Part shown: one piece after another, positions 28,233 to 37,385 of the stretch
How the letters are laid out: each line of letters opens with the position of its first letter
Position numbering within the stretch: the first letter of the stretch is position 1
Program-made: the position numbers and the translations under genes
Assembly (NCBI RefSeq): GCF_004358185.1
Contig: NZ_SMUV01000067.1
Coordinates: 98,787 to 162,786 of the forward strand
From: Antarcticimicrobium luteum
GTDB taxonomy: Bacteria > Pseudomonadota > Alphaproteobacteria > Rhodobacterales > Rhodobacteraceae
DNA length: 64,000 nucleotides
Reading direction: 5' to 3'
The notes under the pieces: model-generated
What the model was told of the DNA's origin: nothing
The model's input: the letters and a program-made list of their open reading frames with translations, nothing else
Database searches by the model: none

Positions 28233-28547
28233 ATGGAGATTTCCCCCCGCAAGGTGGCGCAGGTGGCGATGATGGCCCGGGAACTGGACCGGGCCGAGGG
28301 CGAATTGCGCGCCTTCGTCGACCGCATGAGCGAGGACGAACAGGCCGAACTGGTGGCGATCATGTGGATCGGCCGCGAAAGCTTCTTCGCCGAGGATTGG
28401 GACGAGGCCCTCGCCACCGCCAGGACCGAGGCCACCACCCCCTGCGCCGACTATCTGATCGGCACCCCGCACCTGGCGGACAATCTGGAAAACGGGTTGG
28501 ACGCGCTGGGCATCTCCGCCGAGGACGTGGAAAACGACCTGATGTAA
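28233..28547 (+). CDS. DUF3775 domain protein
   Basis: A 104-residue acidic protein matching the DUF3775 pattern: an N-terminal ISPRKVAQVAMMARELD helix, a Glu/Asp-rich middle (MSEDEQAELVAIMWIGRESF) and a conserved C-terminal TPHLADNLENGLDALG. The family is small and common in alphaproteobacteria, with no known role. The ATG at 28233 follows AGAAGGAC. It is closed by a bidirectional terminator shared with the lysine operon running toward it. Confidence 0.85.
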   Translation: MEISPRKVAQVAMMARELDRAEGELRAFVDRMSEDEQAELVAIMWIGRESFFAEDWDEALATARTEATTPCADYLIGTPHLADNLENGLDALGISAEDVENDLM

Positions 28548-28669
28548 GGCGGGCCGAGAGGCTGGCGTAACAAGATCCGGTGGATCTTTTCCTGCCGTGA
28601 ACGGGCGGAGCCCATTTCGGCAGGGGAGAAGGGGCAGGGCGCGTCTTGCGCCGGCTGCGGTGCGACATG

Positions 28670-28698
28670 AAAAAGGGGCCCTTGCAGGGCCCCTTTTT
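28670..28698. terminator. Bidirectional intrinsic terminator
   Basis: A perfect 12-bp stem (AAAAAGGGGCCC, 28670-28681, pairs with 28687-28698) with loop TTGCA has A-runs on one side and T-runs on the other, so it can stop transcripts from both the DUF3775 gene (plus) and the saccharopine dehydrogenase gene ending at 28721 (minus). Confidence 0.9.
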
Positions 28699-28720
28699 GC
28701 CTTTGTCGGTCAGGGTCCGA

Positions 28721-29863
28721 TCACGCCAGGTGATCGACCACCTCAAGATGCTGGGCCAGCTTGCCGATCTCGCCCATCCAGTCGCCGACCAGCTCCGGCG
28801 CGCTGGGGGCGGCGTGTACGCCGGGCTCGATCCGGCCGGCGATCACCGCCTCGACCGCCAGCGCCACGGTGACCGAGACCAGCCGCGCCATGGCGGTGCC
28901 CTGCGCATCCCCCCATGCGTCCATCACATAGGTCTTGTGCCAGACCTCTTTGCCGTCTTTCTCGGCCGTGAGCCCGACGCAAAGAACCACCCGGTCCGGC
29001 TCGCCCTCGTCATAGGCGTTCTCGTCCCAGAACTGGTCGGACATCTCCTTCAGCCGCGCGTCGCCCTCGGGGCCGGTCAGCGTCTCGACCTCGCGGAACA
29101 CATCGGCCCAGGCCTCTGCCCAGCCGCCCAGCCGCAGCGTACCGCGCACAAAGTCCTTCACCGGCCAGTCCGCCTCGAACCCGTAGTCCGCCATGAAGGG
29201 CAGGCTGTCGCGGTTAGGATAAACCTCGAACTCCTCGGCCTCCGGCAGCGGCGCGGTATAGCTGCTGATCGCGTCCCAGGGGCGGTCGACCCTGAGTTCC
29301 GAATAGTCGCGCAACGACCGCGACGGCGAGCGCAGCGCCTTGAGCACGCCCAGCGGCGACCAGCTGAACTTGTAGCGGAAATCGTTGGGGATCTTCGGCA
29401 CCCCGCCGCAATAGGAGATGAAGCTGAGGTTATTGGCCGGATCGAAGGCCCCGGACGCGCGGTAATCGGCCATCAGCGCATGCGCCATCAGGTGATCGAT
29501 GCCCGGGTCCAGCCCGACCTCGTTGACCAGCGCGACGCCGGCCGCCTTGGCCTTGTCGTCCAGCGCCCGCATCTCAGGCGCGATATAGGACGAGCTGACG
29601 AAATTCGCGCCCTTCTCGATCGCCAGTTCGGCCAGCGGCACATGCCAGTCGCCCGGCAGCATCGAGACCACCACGTCCCCCGCCTCCAGCGCCGCGCCGA
29701 TGGCGCCAAGGTCGAAGGCGCGAATGTCGTCGGTCAGATCGCCCACCGCCTCGCGGGCCTTGTCCACCGTCCGGTTCCAGACGATGACATTCTGGCCCGC
29801 TTCGATCAGCCTGCGCAGGCCGGGAATGGCCGACAGGCCGGTGCCGCACCAGTGAATTCTCAT
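28721..29863 (-). CDS. Saccharopine dehydrogenase family protein, glutamate-forming type
   Basis: A 380-residue NAD(P)-binding protein of the saccharopine dehydrogenase/Lys9 type. It has an N-terminal Rossmann motif WCGTGLSAIPG, the MLPGDWHVPLAELAIEKG segment, a conserved SSSYIAPEM and NEVGLDPGIDHLMAH, which is diagnostic of the glutamate-forming half. The expected reaction is saccharopine to glutamate plus 2-aminoadipate semialdehyde. It is the last gene of an operon that also holds the lysine-forming-type dehydrogenase, so both saccharopine steps are encoded as separate proteins. Confidence 0.9.
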   Translation of the reverse strand: MRIHWCGTGLSAIPGLRRLIEAGQNVIVWNRTVDKAREAVGDLTDDIRAFDLGAIGAALEAGDVVVSMLPGDWHVPLAELAIEKGANFVSSSYIAPEMRALDDKAKAAGVALVNEVGLDPGIDHLMAHALMADYRASGAFDPANNLSFISYCGGVPKIPNDFRYKFSWSPLGVLKALRSPSRSLRDYSELRVDRPWDAISSYTAPLPEAEEFEVYPNRDSLPFMADYGFEADWPVKDFVRGTLRLGGWAEAWADVFREVETLTGPEGDARLKEMSDQFWDENAYDEGEPDRVVLCVGLTAEKDGKEVWHKTYVMDAWGDAQGTAMARLVSVTVALAVEAVIAGRIEPGVHAAPSAPELVGDWMGEIGKLAQHLEVVDHLA

Positions 29864-29875
29864 GGGTCGTTCCCC

Positions 29876-30124
29876 CTATTTGTACTTCAGTTTCGCCGCC
29901 ACGATGCTCAGCACGATCACCAGCGCAGAGCCATTCGCAAAAATCAGCGGCCAATCGGTGACCAGCAGACCATAGAGCAGCCAGAGTGTCACGGTCAGCA
30001 GGAACAGAAGGTTCGCGATCAGCGACAGGCCAGAGGTGTCGCGGCTCGACCAGGCCTTCCAGGCCTGCGGCATCCAGCAGACGGTGCCGAGCATGCCGGC
30101 GACATAGCCAACGTAGATTTCCAT
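29876..30124 (-). CDS. Single PQ-loop membrane protein (SemiSWEET-like)
   Basis: An 82-residue membrane protein with three predicted helices and the PQ motif in CWMPQAWKAW (near residue 20), matching the SemiSWEET/MtN3 half-transporter unit that works as a dimer. SemiSWEETs studied so far carry sugars, but eukaryotic PQ-loop proteins PQLC2 and cystinosin carry basic amino acids and cystine. Its place 2 bases after one saccharopine dehydrogenase gene and 12 bases before the other suggests movement of lysine or a breakdown product; that role is inference. Confidence 0.85.
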   Translation of the reverse strand: MEIYVGYVAGMLGTVCWMPQAWKAWSSRDTSGLSLIANLLFLLTVTLWLLYGLLVTDWPLIFANGSALVIVLSIVAAKLKYK

Positions 30125-30126
30125 GC

Positions 30127-31176
30127 TCAGCCCATGTGACTGTCAAAGGTGGCCCTGGCCCGGCCCCAGACACCTGACTCGATCCCGTCGAGCGTCAGCA
30201 GCGAGGGCAGCAGTTGCGCCGCGTAATCCTGCGAGCTTTCCACCGGCAGCATCGAGGGCAGGTTGTCGATCGCCATGACGTCCAGCACCGGATTTTCCGC
30301 CACCCGGACGACCGGCGCCTCCCATGTGGTGGCGCGGTCGTAAACCGGGACCGGATTGTAATCGCTGTCCGGATCGCAGGCCACGTCGCCGATGGCGGTC
30401 AGCCGGCGCGGCTCGGTCAGCGCCGATTTCGGCACAAAGACCGGGGTGCCGGGCCGGGCGAAGATGCAGTTGAGAAAGATGTCGTGGTCGAGGATTTCAG
30501 GGAACGGCCCGCCGCTCGCGGTCTCGGCCATGTCCCATTTGGTCACGGTCACCCCCATCGCCTCGCACAGATCCGCCGCGCCGCTGCCGACGCGGCCCAG
30601 TGCGCCGATCACGATGGCGCGCGGGCGCGCGGCGCTCAGTGCGTCCAGTTCCGCACCGAGATCGGCCAGCAGCGCCGTCTTTCCCGGATAGACGCCGACG
30701 GGGCCGCAGATGTCGCCGCGCTGCTGCGCCGCCCAGGCCTTCAGCGTGACGGCGGCCCCCGCATAGCCCGCCCAATAGCCGAAGGCGGCGACCCGGCGGC
30801 CGGCCTCGTCCACCAGATATTCCAGATCGTAGAGCGTACCGCCCCCCGCCCCGAACCGGCGCAGCAGTTCCTTGCCGGAATGCTGCCCCTTGAAGGCATG
30901 GCCGAACATGATGTGCTTATGCGGCAGCGGGCTGCCGTCCTCGGGCAGTTCCTTCAGCCCGAAGATGATCGCATCCAGCGGCGCTTGCGGCCAGGAATTC
31001 TCCGCCGCGATGGTGCAGCCAGCGGCGCGGTAGCCGTCGATCGGGATCGCCCGGACCGCGCTTTCCTCGACCGTCACTTTGATCCCCCTGGCGATCAGCG
31101 CGGCGGCCCCCTCGGGGGTGAGGCCGACGCGGTCTTCGTTCGGGCGCTGTTCGGCGCGGACCCAGAGATGCGTCAT
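30127..31176 (-). CDS. Saccharopine dehydrogenase, lysine-forming (Lys1-like)
   Basis: A 349-residue protein of the alanine dehydrogenase/Lys1 fold. The N-terminal half has [20 protein letters not shown] and a [24 protein letters not shown] stretch (the KEL and HxxFxHxxKxQ signatures of Lys1, split by eye), and the nucleotide-binding part has [12 protein letters not shown]. It should link lysine and 2-oxoglutarate to saccharopine with NAD(P)H, the entry step of lysine degradation, or run the reverse. It is followed after 2 bases by the PQ-loop gene. Confidence 0.92.
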   Translation of the reverse strand: MTHLWVRAEQRPNEDRVGLTPEGAAALIARGIKVTVEESAVRAIPIDGYRAAGCTIAAENSWPQAPLDAIIFGLKELPEDGSPLPHKHIMFGHAFKGQHSGKELLRRFGAGGGTLYDLEYLVDEAGRRVAAFGYWAGYAGAAVTLKAWAAQQRGDICGPVGVYPGKTALLADLGAELDALSAARPRAIVIGALGRVGSGAADLCEAMGVTVTKWDMAETASGGPFPEILDHDIFLNCIFARPGTPVFVPKSALTEPRRLTAIGDVACDPDSDYNPVPVYDRATTWEAPVVRVAENPVLDVMAIDNLPSMLPVESSQDYAAQLLPSLLTLDGIESGVWGRARATFDSHMG

Positions 31177-31189
31177 CGAAGGGTTCCTT

Positions 31190-31852
31190 TCACAGATGGG
31201 TTTGCGCGTAATGCCGCTCTGGCGTTTCCAGATGCGGCACCGCGTTGAACAGGGTCGGGCTCAGGGAGTCGCCGATGGGAAACAGCCGATGCAGCGAGGT
31301 GTTCATGATCGCCAGCGCCATCCGCGCCATCGACGGGATGCCCAGGCCCAGCACCTGACGCATCGCCATCGCGATCAGCCCGCCCGATGTCACCACCAGC
31401 GCGGGCCCCGGACCGGCGGCGATGTCGGCCAGCGCCTCGCGCACCCGGGTCTCGAAGGCCTCGAAGCTTTCGGGCGGGGCGTCGATCTCGCCGCGCTGCC
31501 AGGCGTCGAAGACTTTCGGCAGATGCGCGACAAAGCCTTCGCGGTCCTGCGGGATCACCAGTCCGCGCTGTTGCTCCATCAGCCGGGCAAGGGTGAAATA
31601 TTCCAGCTCGTTCAGGCGCGGATCGCGCAGGGCCGCGCCCAGTCCCATCGCCTGCGCCGTCTCCACATGCCGGGTCAGCGTGCCGCAATAGATCCGCCCG
31701 TGGATCTGCCGGTGATCGGGGGCCGAGGCGCGCAGATGCTCGCCCAGCCATTGCGCCTGCTGATGGCCCAGCGGGCTGAGACGGTCATAGGAGATCTCGT
31801 CGCGGGCGCCGGAATTGGCCTGGCCGTGACGGATAAGGGTGATGTGGGACAT
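31190..31852 (-). CDS. Histidine phosphatase superfamily protein, altered second motif
   Basis: A 220-residue phosphoglycerate-mutase-fold protein. It has the N-terminal [10 protein letters not shown] motif with the nucleophilic His, and a conserved ELEYF acid region near residue 86. At the second motif, where most members have H-G-G, it reads [10 protein letters not shown], so the second active-site His appears replaced by Ser. The ATG at 31852 was chosen because it begins the domain; the open frame upstream belongs to the antisense of another gene. It lies 13 bases upstream of the Lys1-like gene and heads the operon. The substrate is unknown. Confidence 0.85.
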   Translation of the reverse strand: MSHITLIRHGQANSGARDEISYDRLSPLGHQQAQWLGEHLRASAPDHRQIHGRIYCGTLTRHVETAQAMGLGAALRDPRLNELEYFTLARLMEQQRGLVIPQDREGFVAHLPKVFDAWQRGEIDAPPESFEAFETRVREALADIAAGPGPALVVTSGGLIAMAMRQVLGLGIPSMARMALAIMNTSLHRLFPIGDSLSPTLFNAVPHLETPERHYAQTHL

Positions 31853-32017
31853 GAGGCGCCGCCTGTGATGTTCCCGCCCGTCATATGCCAGCGCCGCGCG
31901 GGGGGAAAGGGAGCGTGCCGCGGACCGTGGCGAAATTTTCATGACAGCGGGGCGGTTGCGGTTTGCACCGCCGCGCCGCTGTGCGATGTCTGGGCGAACC
32001 CTGACGGAGGATTGACG

Positions 32018-33214
32018 ATGAAGGTGGATGCGGAACGGTTTCTGGCGGATCTGCACCGGCTGCGTGCATTCGGCGCGGCGGGCGTCGGCAAGGGTGTCGT
32101 CCGCCCGGCCTATTCGGCACCCGACATCGCGGCGCGCGACTGGCTTGCCGAGCGGATGCGCGAGGCCGGGCTGCGCCCGCAGTTCGACCCCGTCGGCAAC
32201 CTTTTCGGTCTGACCGAGGGGCCGTCGCTGCTGCTGGGCTCGCACAGCGACAGCCAGCCCGAGGGCGGCTGGCTCGACGGCGCGCTGGGGGTGATCGCCG
32301 CGCTCGAGGTGGCCCGCTCCGCGCGCGAGGCCGGCGGCCCGGCGATTTCGGTGGTCAGCTTCCAGGACGAAGAGGGCCGTTTCGGTGTCACCACCGGCAG
32401 CGCGGTCTGGGCCGGCACCACCCCGCTGGAGGCGGCAGACGGGCTGACCGACCGCGACGGTGTCAGTTTTGCCGAAGCCCGCAGGGCGATGGGCGCACGG
32501 ACCGGCGATTTCGTCGACCCGGCCCGGTTTCGCGGCTTCATCGAGATGCACATCGAACAGGGACCGGTGCTGGACGGGTCGGGCGAGAAGGCGGGCGTCG
32601 TCTCGGGCATCGTCGGCATCCGCGACATGCGCATCACCTTCACCGGCCAGCAGAACCACGCCGGAACCACGCCGATGCAGCTGCGCCGCGACGCCTTTCA
32701 GGCGCTGGCCGCCTACAATGCCCGGATCAATGACCGGCTGCGCAACGTCGTGACCCCGGCGACGGTCTGGACCATCGGCCATGTGGTGCTGCATCCCAAC
32801 GCCTCCTCCATCGTGCCGGGGCGGGTCACCTTCTCGATGCAGTGGCGCGACGGCGACAGCGACCGGCTGGGCCGGATGGAACGGATCGTCCGCGACACCG
32901 CCGAAGAGGTGGCGGGAGAGATGGGCATGGATCTCACCTTCGGCCCGATGCTGGGGCTGGAGCCGGTGGCGATGGACAGCGGTTTGCGCGCCGCGCTCGA
33001 AGCCGGCGCCGAGGCGGTGGCGCCGGGCAACTGGCGCACCATGCCCTCGGGTGCGCTGCACGATGCCACCAACGTTTCGCGGCTGATGCCGGTGGCGATG
33101 CTGTTCACCCCGTCGATCGGCGGCATCAGCCACGCCTTCGAGGAGGACACCGCCGAGGCCGATCTGGTCACCGGACTGAAGGTGCTGGCCGAGGCGGTGG
33201 CGCGGCTGGGCTAG
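32018..33214 (+). CDS. M20-family amidohydrolase, N-carbamoyl amino acid hydrolase type
   Basis: A 398-residue M20/hydantoinase-carbamoylase family enzyme. Dinuclear metal ligands are visible in [20 protein letters not shown] (His and Asp), [10 protein letters not shown] (Glu pair) and [12 protein letters not shown] (His), with a late [11 protein letters not shown]is. The lid domain spans about residues 200-320. Members cleave N-carbamoyl amino acids, ureidoglycolate or related amides; the exact substrate cannot be set from sequence. GGAGG at 32006 precedes the ATG at 32018. It is divergent from the lysine operon across 165 bases and its stop overlaps that of the DUF1330 gene. Confidence 0.9.
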   Translation: MKVDAERFLADLHRLRAFGAAGVGKGVVRPAYSAPDIAARDWLAERMREAGLRPQFDPVGNLFGLTEGPSLLLGSHSDSQPEGGWLDGALGVIAALEVARSAREAGGPAISVVSFQDEEGRFGVTTGSAVWAGTTPLEAADGLTDRDGVSFAEARRAMGARTGDFVDPARFRGFIEMHIEQGPVLDGSGEKAGVVSGIVGIRDMRITFTGQQNHAGTTPMQLRRDAFQALAAYNARINDRLRNVVTPATVWTIGHVVLHPNASSIVPGRVTFSMQWRDGDSDRLGRMERIVRDTAEEVAGEMGMDLTFGPMLGLEPVAMDSGLRAALEAGAEAVAPGNWRTMPSGALHDATNVSRLMPVAMLFTPSIGGISHAFEEDTAEADLVTGLKVLAEAVARLG

Positions 33215-33492
33215 ACCAGCAGCAGGATCTCGGTCTGCCCGGCGTCGCGGCGCAGGTCATGCACCGGGGCCAGGTCGGGGTCGTTGATCCAGGCCCGCGC
33301 GGCGTCGGCATCGGGAAACGACAGCGTCGCGATCATCTGCGGGAGGTCGGGATTGCCGTCCAGCACCTCGGGGCTGGTGCTGGCCTGTTCGACCTTTCCG
33401 CCATGCTTGGTCAGTGCCGCCGCCGCGTGGTCGCGATAGCTCGCCAGGGATTCGGGGTTGGTGATGTTCGCCTTGAAGATTGCATAGACCAT
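33211..33492 (-). CDS. DUF1330/YciI-like small protein
   Basis: A 93-residue ferredoxin-like alpha/beta protein beginning [20 protein letters not shown], with the conserved [14 protein letters not shown] helix typical of the DUF1330 dimeric alpha-beta barrel fold. These small proteins have no established reaction. The ATG at 33492 follows AAAGGAGG. Its stop codon shares bases with the stop of the convergent amidohydrolase gene (33211-33214), and it is divergent from the LysR regulator, its most likely controller. Confidence 0.8.
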   Translation of the reverse strand: MVYAIFKANITNPESLASYRDHAAAALTKHGGKVEQASTSPEVLDGNPDLPQMIATLSFPDADAARAWINDPDLAPVHDLRRDAGQTEILLLV

Positions 33493-33570
33493 TTTCGGCC
33501 TCCTTTGTTTTACGCGGGGAAGCGGTAACCTGGTTGCCCCTTTGCGAAAACGCGTGTTTTTGCGAATGGT

Positions 33571-33588
33571 ACATGCAATTATGCATGT
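33571..33588. promoter_or_regulatory. 7-4-7 palindrome at the LysR gene start
   Basis: ACATGCA-ATTA-TGCATGT is a perfect inverted repeat immediately before the ATG at 33590. It lies in the divergent region between the DUF1330 gene and the LysR-type gene, where autoregulatory binding sites of this family usually are. Two TTTGCGAA direct repeats (33541 and 33559) precede it. Confidence 0.5.
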
Positions 33589-33589
33589 C

Positions 33590-34477
33590 ATGCAGGTGGA
33601 TTGGGACGATCTCAAAACGGTTCTGGCGCTGGTGCGGGCCGGGTCGCTGGCCGGAGCCGGGAATGCGCTGGGGGTGAATTACACAACCGTGGCGCGGCGG
33701 ATTCAGCGCGCCGAGGCGGCGATCGGCATCAAGCTGTTCGAGCGGCTGGCCGACGGCTACAGGGCGACCGAGACCGGGCGCATGGTGGCGGATCACGCCG
33801 CCGCGATGGAGGTCGAACAGGACGCCATGTTGCGTCTGCTGCAAGGCCAGGATCAAACCCTGTCCGGGGCGCTGGTGATCACCGCGCCGCAATTGCTGAT
33901 CGGGCCCTACCTGGGGCCGGTCCTGGATCTGTTCAGCCGCCGCCACCCACAGGTCCGGCCGTGGGTCAGGGCCAGTAACGACCTGCTCGATCTCAGGCGG
34001 CGCGAGGCCGATCTGGCGATCCGCATCAGCCGCGCACCGGGCGATACGCTGACCGGTCTGCGCCTGTGCGCCCAGAACACCGCCGCCTTTGCCAGCCCGG
34101 ACGTGGCAAGGCGCATCGCCGATGACCCGGAGGCCGCAATCGACTGGATCGTCTACCATCAGACCCCCGAGGTGCCGGCGGCGGCCCTCGCCGCGCGCCC
34201 GAACGCCCGCGTGCGCATGGTGTTCGACGACATGGTCGCCATGGTCGGCGCGGCGCAGGCCGGGCTGGGGGTGGTGCGGATGCCGATGTTCCTGGGCCGA
34301 AGCACGCCCGGGCTGGTTCAGGTTCCGGCCATGCCGCCCCAGCCCTATGCCGATATCTGGGTGGTCGCGCACCCGGATGTCTGGCCCGGGGCCAAGCCCA
34401 AGGCGTTCCGAGACCTGCTGGTGCCGCATTTCCGGGCGCGCTGGCGGGATTTCGTCGCGACGCCAGGCCCCGGATGA
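33590..34477 (+). CDS. LysR-type transcriptional regulator
   Basis: A 295-residue regulator with the N-terminal winged helix-turn-helix (DLKTVLALVRAGSLAGAGNALGVN then TTVARRIQRAEAAIG, about residues 7-60) and a C-terminal periplasmic-binding-like effector domain (about 90-290). The frame is open upstream (ATG codons at 33542, 33566 and 33581), but the ATG at 33590 matches the usual family N-terminus; no Shine-Dalgarno sequence is seen at any of them, so the mRNA may be leaderless. It is divergent from the DUF1330 gene. The effector is unknown. Confidence 0.9.
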   Translation: MQVDWDDLKTVLALVRAGSLAGAGNALGVNYTTVARRIQRAEAAIGIKLFERLADGYRATETGRMVADHAAAMEVEQDAMLRLLQGQDQTLSGALVITAPQLLIGPYLGPVLDLFSRRHPQVRPWVRASNDLLDLRRREADLAIRISRAPGDTLTGLRLCAQNTAAFASPDVARRIADDPEAAIDWIVYHQTPEVPAAALAARPNARVRMVFDDMVAMVGAAQAGLGVVRMPMFLGRSTPGLVQVPAMPPQPYADIWVVAHPDVWPGAKPKAFRDLLVPHFRARWRDFVATPGPG

Positions 34478-34484
34478 TTCCCGC

Positions 34485-35186
34485 TCACCCCCAGCCCACA
34501 TCCCCGAGGAAAATATACCCCGCCCCATAGATCGTCTTGATCAGCCTCGGGTTCTTGGGATCCTCGCGCAGCTTGGTGCGCAGGCGCGAGATGCGCACAT
34601 CCATCGCCCGGTCGAAACTTTCGCCGGCCGCGCCGCCCAGCGCGTCCTGCATCTGCGCCCGGCTGATCAGCCGCTTGGGGCTGTCCAGGAACAGCCGCAG
34701 CACCTCGCCCTCGGCATGGCTGAACGGGGTTTCGGCGCCGCTGTCGTCCTCCAGCACATAGCGGTCGAAATGGGCGGTCCAGCCGTTGAACCGCGCGGTC
34801 TGCCCCGATTGCGGCGCGGCGCGTCCCGCGCGCAGCCGGGCGCGGATGCGGGCGACCACCTCGGCCGGGTCGAACGGTTTGGTGATGTAATCGTCGGCGC
34901 CCAGCTCCAGCCCGGTGACCCGGTCCTGCACCTGGGCGCGGCCTGAAATGATGATCACCTTGGCGCCCCGCTCCAGCGCCAGCCGGTGCACCAGCGCCAG
35001 CCCGTCGGTGTCGGGAAGCGACAGATCGACCAGACAGACGTCCGGCGTCACCCGCTGCAACGCCGCCTCGAACTCCCGCGCGCGGGAAAAGCTCTGGGTG
35101 CGGAACCCGGCCTCCTCCAGCGCCTCGGTCAGGATGGCACGGATCTCCGGTTCGTCGTCCAGGATGCTGACCAGCGGCGCGCTCAT
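34485..35186 (-). CDS. OmpR-family response regulator
   Basis: A 233-residue two-domain regulator. The receiver domain (residues 1-118) has the acidic pair DD (10-11), phospho-acceptor Asp54 in CLVDLSLPD and Lys in YITKPF. The C-terminal winged helix (about 135-230) ends with the typical RTKLREDPKNPRLIKTIYG. It overlaps the sensor kinase gene by four bases (ATGA at 35183), which marks them as a pair. Its likely targets are the divergent acyl-CoA synthetase/ABC transporter operon, by position only. Confidence 0.95.
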   Translation of the reverse strand: MSAPLVSILDDEPEIRAILTEALEEAGFRTQSFSRAREFEAALQRVTPDVCLVDLSLPDTDGLALVHRLALERGAKVIIISGRAQVQDRVTGLELGADDYITKPFDPAEVVARIRARLRAGRAAPQSGQTARFNGWTAHFDRYVLEDDSGAETPFSHAEGEVLRLFLDSPKRLISRAQMQDALGGAAGESFDRAMDVRISRLRTKLREDPKNPRLIKTIYGAGYIFLGDVGWG

Positions 35187-37084
35187 GCGGCGGCCTCGGT
35201 TCGGGTCAGCGCCGCCAGCTGGCGGCGGGTGAAGGGTTTGCGCAGCACCGGCACCCGGGCCAGCGCGGCGCGGTGCAGCGGGTCCGAGGGCGGCAGCGAG
35301 GTCATCAGGATGCAGGGCAGTCCGCTGCCCTCGATCCGGTCCAGCAGGTCGAGCCCGGTCGCCGTCCCCTGCAGCCGGATGTCGGACAGCACCAGCCTGA
35401 TGTCCTCCAGATCCGCCAGCAGCGCGCAGGCCTCGTCGACCGAGACCGCCTCGATCACCGTATGGCCCAGTTTGACCAGCATGTCGCGCACCGCCTCGCG
35501 CAGATCGTCGCTGTCCTCGACCAGCAGCGCCAGCCCCCCCGCCACCGCCGGCGCGGCGCGATAGGGCAGGCGCATGGTCACACTGGCGCCGCTGGGCGTA
35601 TTGGCCAGCCGCAGATCGCCGCCGCCCAGCTTGACCATGTCATAGACCATCGGCAGACCGAGGCCCGAACCCTCGCCGCCCTTTGTGGTGAAGAACGGGT
35701 TCAGCGCCTGCTCCAGCGCCTCGGGGGAAAAGCCGGGGCCGGTGTCGCTGACCACGACCTCGATCCAGATCCGCCCGACCGAATGGGCGCTGACTGTGAT
35801 CTGGCCGCTCGCCCCGCAGGCATCGCGCGCGTTCAGCACCAGGTTCAGAAGTGCGTCCTGGAACATGCCCGGGTCCATCATCACCGGCCCCTCGGGCGTA
35901 TGGTCCAGCACGCTCAGCCCTACCCCCTGCGGCAGGCTGGGGGTGGCGAGGATCTTCAGATCCTCCAGCAGCGCATGCAGATCGGTGGCCTGCAGCCTCA
36001 GCCGCCGCTTGCCGGTCATGTCGGCAATCCGGTCCAGCAGCCGCCCGCCGCGCCGCGCCGTGGCCTGGGTCGCGGCGACCAGATCCCGCGCCTCGGCCGG
36101 CAGCTCCATCTTGGCCAGCTTGCCCTGCATCCCCAGAATGATCGTCAGCAGGTTCGAGAAATCATGCGCCAGCCCGCTGGTCATCTGCGCCGCCAGCGCC
36201 CGGCGGCGGGTCTGTTGCAGCGCGACGCGGGCCTGTGTCTCTTCCGTCACGTCCATCGACAGCAGGTAGACGCCGCCCTGCTCGTCGGGGGTAAAGGCGG
36301 CGCGGATACGGCGCGAGTCGTGATCCTCGGTGAATTCGAACACCGAGTTCCGCCCCGCATAGGCATCGTTCAGATAGGGCTCGATCCGCGCATAGCTGCT
36401 GGCCCCAAGCGCCTCTGCTATATGCATCCCCAGAATGTCCGAGGGCCGCCCCGGCAGCACCGAGCTGAGCCGCCGGTTGGAATAGGTATAATGTCCGGTG
36501 CGGTCCACATGGGCGATATGGGCCGGCATCATCTCGGTGGTCAGACGGGTGCGCGCCTCGATCGCGGTCAGCTGCCGCTTGGCCTCCTCCAGCGCGGTGA
36601 TCGTCGCGGCAAGCTCCCGGTTGGTGGCCGACAGCTCCTCGGCATGGGCCAGCAGCTGATCCGACAGCTCCTCCGACCGGGTGCGCAACAACGCCTCCGA
36701 CCGCCGTGCGCGGCTGATGTCGGTATAGACCGTCACCCAGCCGCCCTGCGGCAATGGCGAGCCCTCGACAGAGATGGTGCGCCCGTTGGCGCGGGTCCGC
36801 TCCATGTAATGGGGCTCAAAGGCGCGGGCCTGCTCGACCTTCTGGGCGACCAAAGCCTCGACATCGCCGACCCGGCCGTATTCGCCCGTCTCGGCGAGAT
36901 AGCGGATGGTGTCGTCGAACCGCGCCCCCGGAGTCGCCAGCCGGTCGGGCAGGTTGAACATTTCCTGAAACCGGCTGTTGGAGACCACCAGCCGCAGATC
37001 CTGATCGTAGATCGACAGCGCCTGCGCGATCAGGTTCAGCCCCGCGCTGGTCATCGCCCTGATTTGCTGATCGGTCTCGGTCAC
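35183..37084 (-). CDS. Hybrid PAS sensor histidine kinase with C-terminal receiver
   Basis: A 633-residue cytoplasmic kinase without membrane segments. Order: PAS domain (about residues 10-125), a Glu-rich coiled coil (125-180), second PAS (about 185-285), HisKA with the phospho-His in SGLAHDFSNLL (near 307), HATPase with NLVLNARDA and GSGLGLPMVYDM, and a C-terminal receiver with VLSDIRLQ. The layout resembles the NahK/ErcS-type hybrid kinases. The GTG at 37084 is chosen because GAGGAG lies just before it. It is coupled to the response regulator gene. The signal is unknown. Confidence 0.92.
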   Translation of the reverse strand: MTETDQQIRAMTSAGLNLIAQALSIYDQDLRLVVSNSRFQEMFNLPDRLATPGARFDDTIRYLAETGEYGRVGDVEALVAQKVEQARAFEPHYMERTRANGRTISVEGSPLPQGGWVTVYTDISRARRSEALLRTRSEELSDQLLAHAEELSATNRELAATITALEEAKRQLTAIEARTRLTTEMMPAHIAHVDRTGHYTYSNRRLSSVLPGRPSDILGMHIAEALGASSYARIEPYLNDAYAGRNSVFEFTEDHDSRRIRAAFTPDEQGGVYLLSMDVTEETQARVALQQTRRRALAAQMTSGLAHDFSNLLTIILGMQGKLAKMELPAEARDLVAATQATARRGGRLLDRIADMTGKRRLRLQATDLHALLEDLKILATPSLPQGVGLSVLDHTPEGPVMMDPGMFQDALLNLVLNARDACGASGQITVSAHSVGRIWIEVVVSDTGPGFSPEALEQALNPFFTTKGGEGSGLGLPMVYDMVKLGGGDLRLANTPSGASVTMRLPYRAAPAVAGGLALLVEDSDDLREAVRDMLVKLGHTVIEAVSVDEACALLADLEDIRLVLSDIRLQGTATGLDLLDRIEGSGLPCILMTSLPPSDPLHRAALARVPVLRKPFTRRQLAALTRTEAAA

Positions 37085-37294
37085 GCCGGTCTCCTCATCC
37101 CCGCATATGGCTATCACCGCCGGCCGGGCGGCGCAAAGGGGCAGGTTGGCCCCCTTGCCCGGAACAAGGCCCAGGGCGCCGCCGATTGTTGCGCCTTGGG
37201 ATGGACGCGGGGAAACCGCCTCCGGTTACGCCCATTCCCGCTTTTCCACCCCTTTGTAACAATTCGTAAGGTTTGGGAAAACATCACGAAAAAG

Positions 37295-37323
37295 TTGACG
37301 TCATGATCGGGTCTTGCCCTAAT
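37295..37323 (+). promoter_or_regulatory. Putative promoter of acyl-CoA synthetase/ABC operon
   Basis: Within the 301-base divergent gap (37085-37385), TTGACG (37295-37300), a 17-base spacer and CCTAAT (37318-37323, four of six) precede the operon. A GGAGGAG ribosome site follows at 37373. The region 37230-37300 is locally A+T-richer than its surroundings. I see no clear repeated binding site for the response regulator in the gap. Confidence 0.5.
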
Positions 37324-37385
37324 CGGGGCAGAACCGTTGGAGACGGTCGCGCCGGCCCAAGCGCCGGACAGGGAGGAGAACTAAA

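Noticed and set aside
37352..37363. A 12-base match (CAAGCGCCGGAC) to the repeat terminus near the acyl-CoA synthetase start
   Set aside because: The match ends there and no partner inverted repeat or internal block follows, so it is likely chance in GC-rich DNA.
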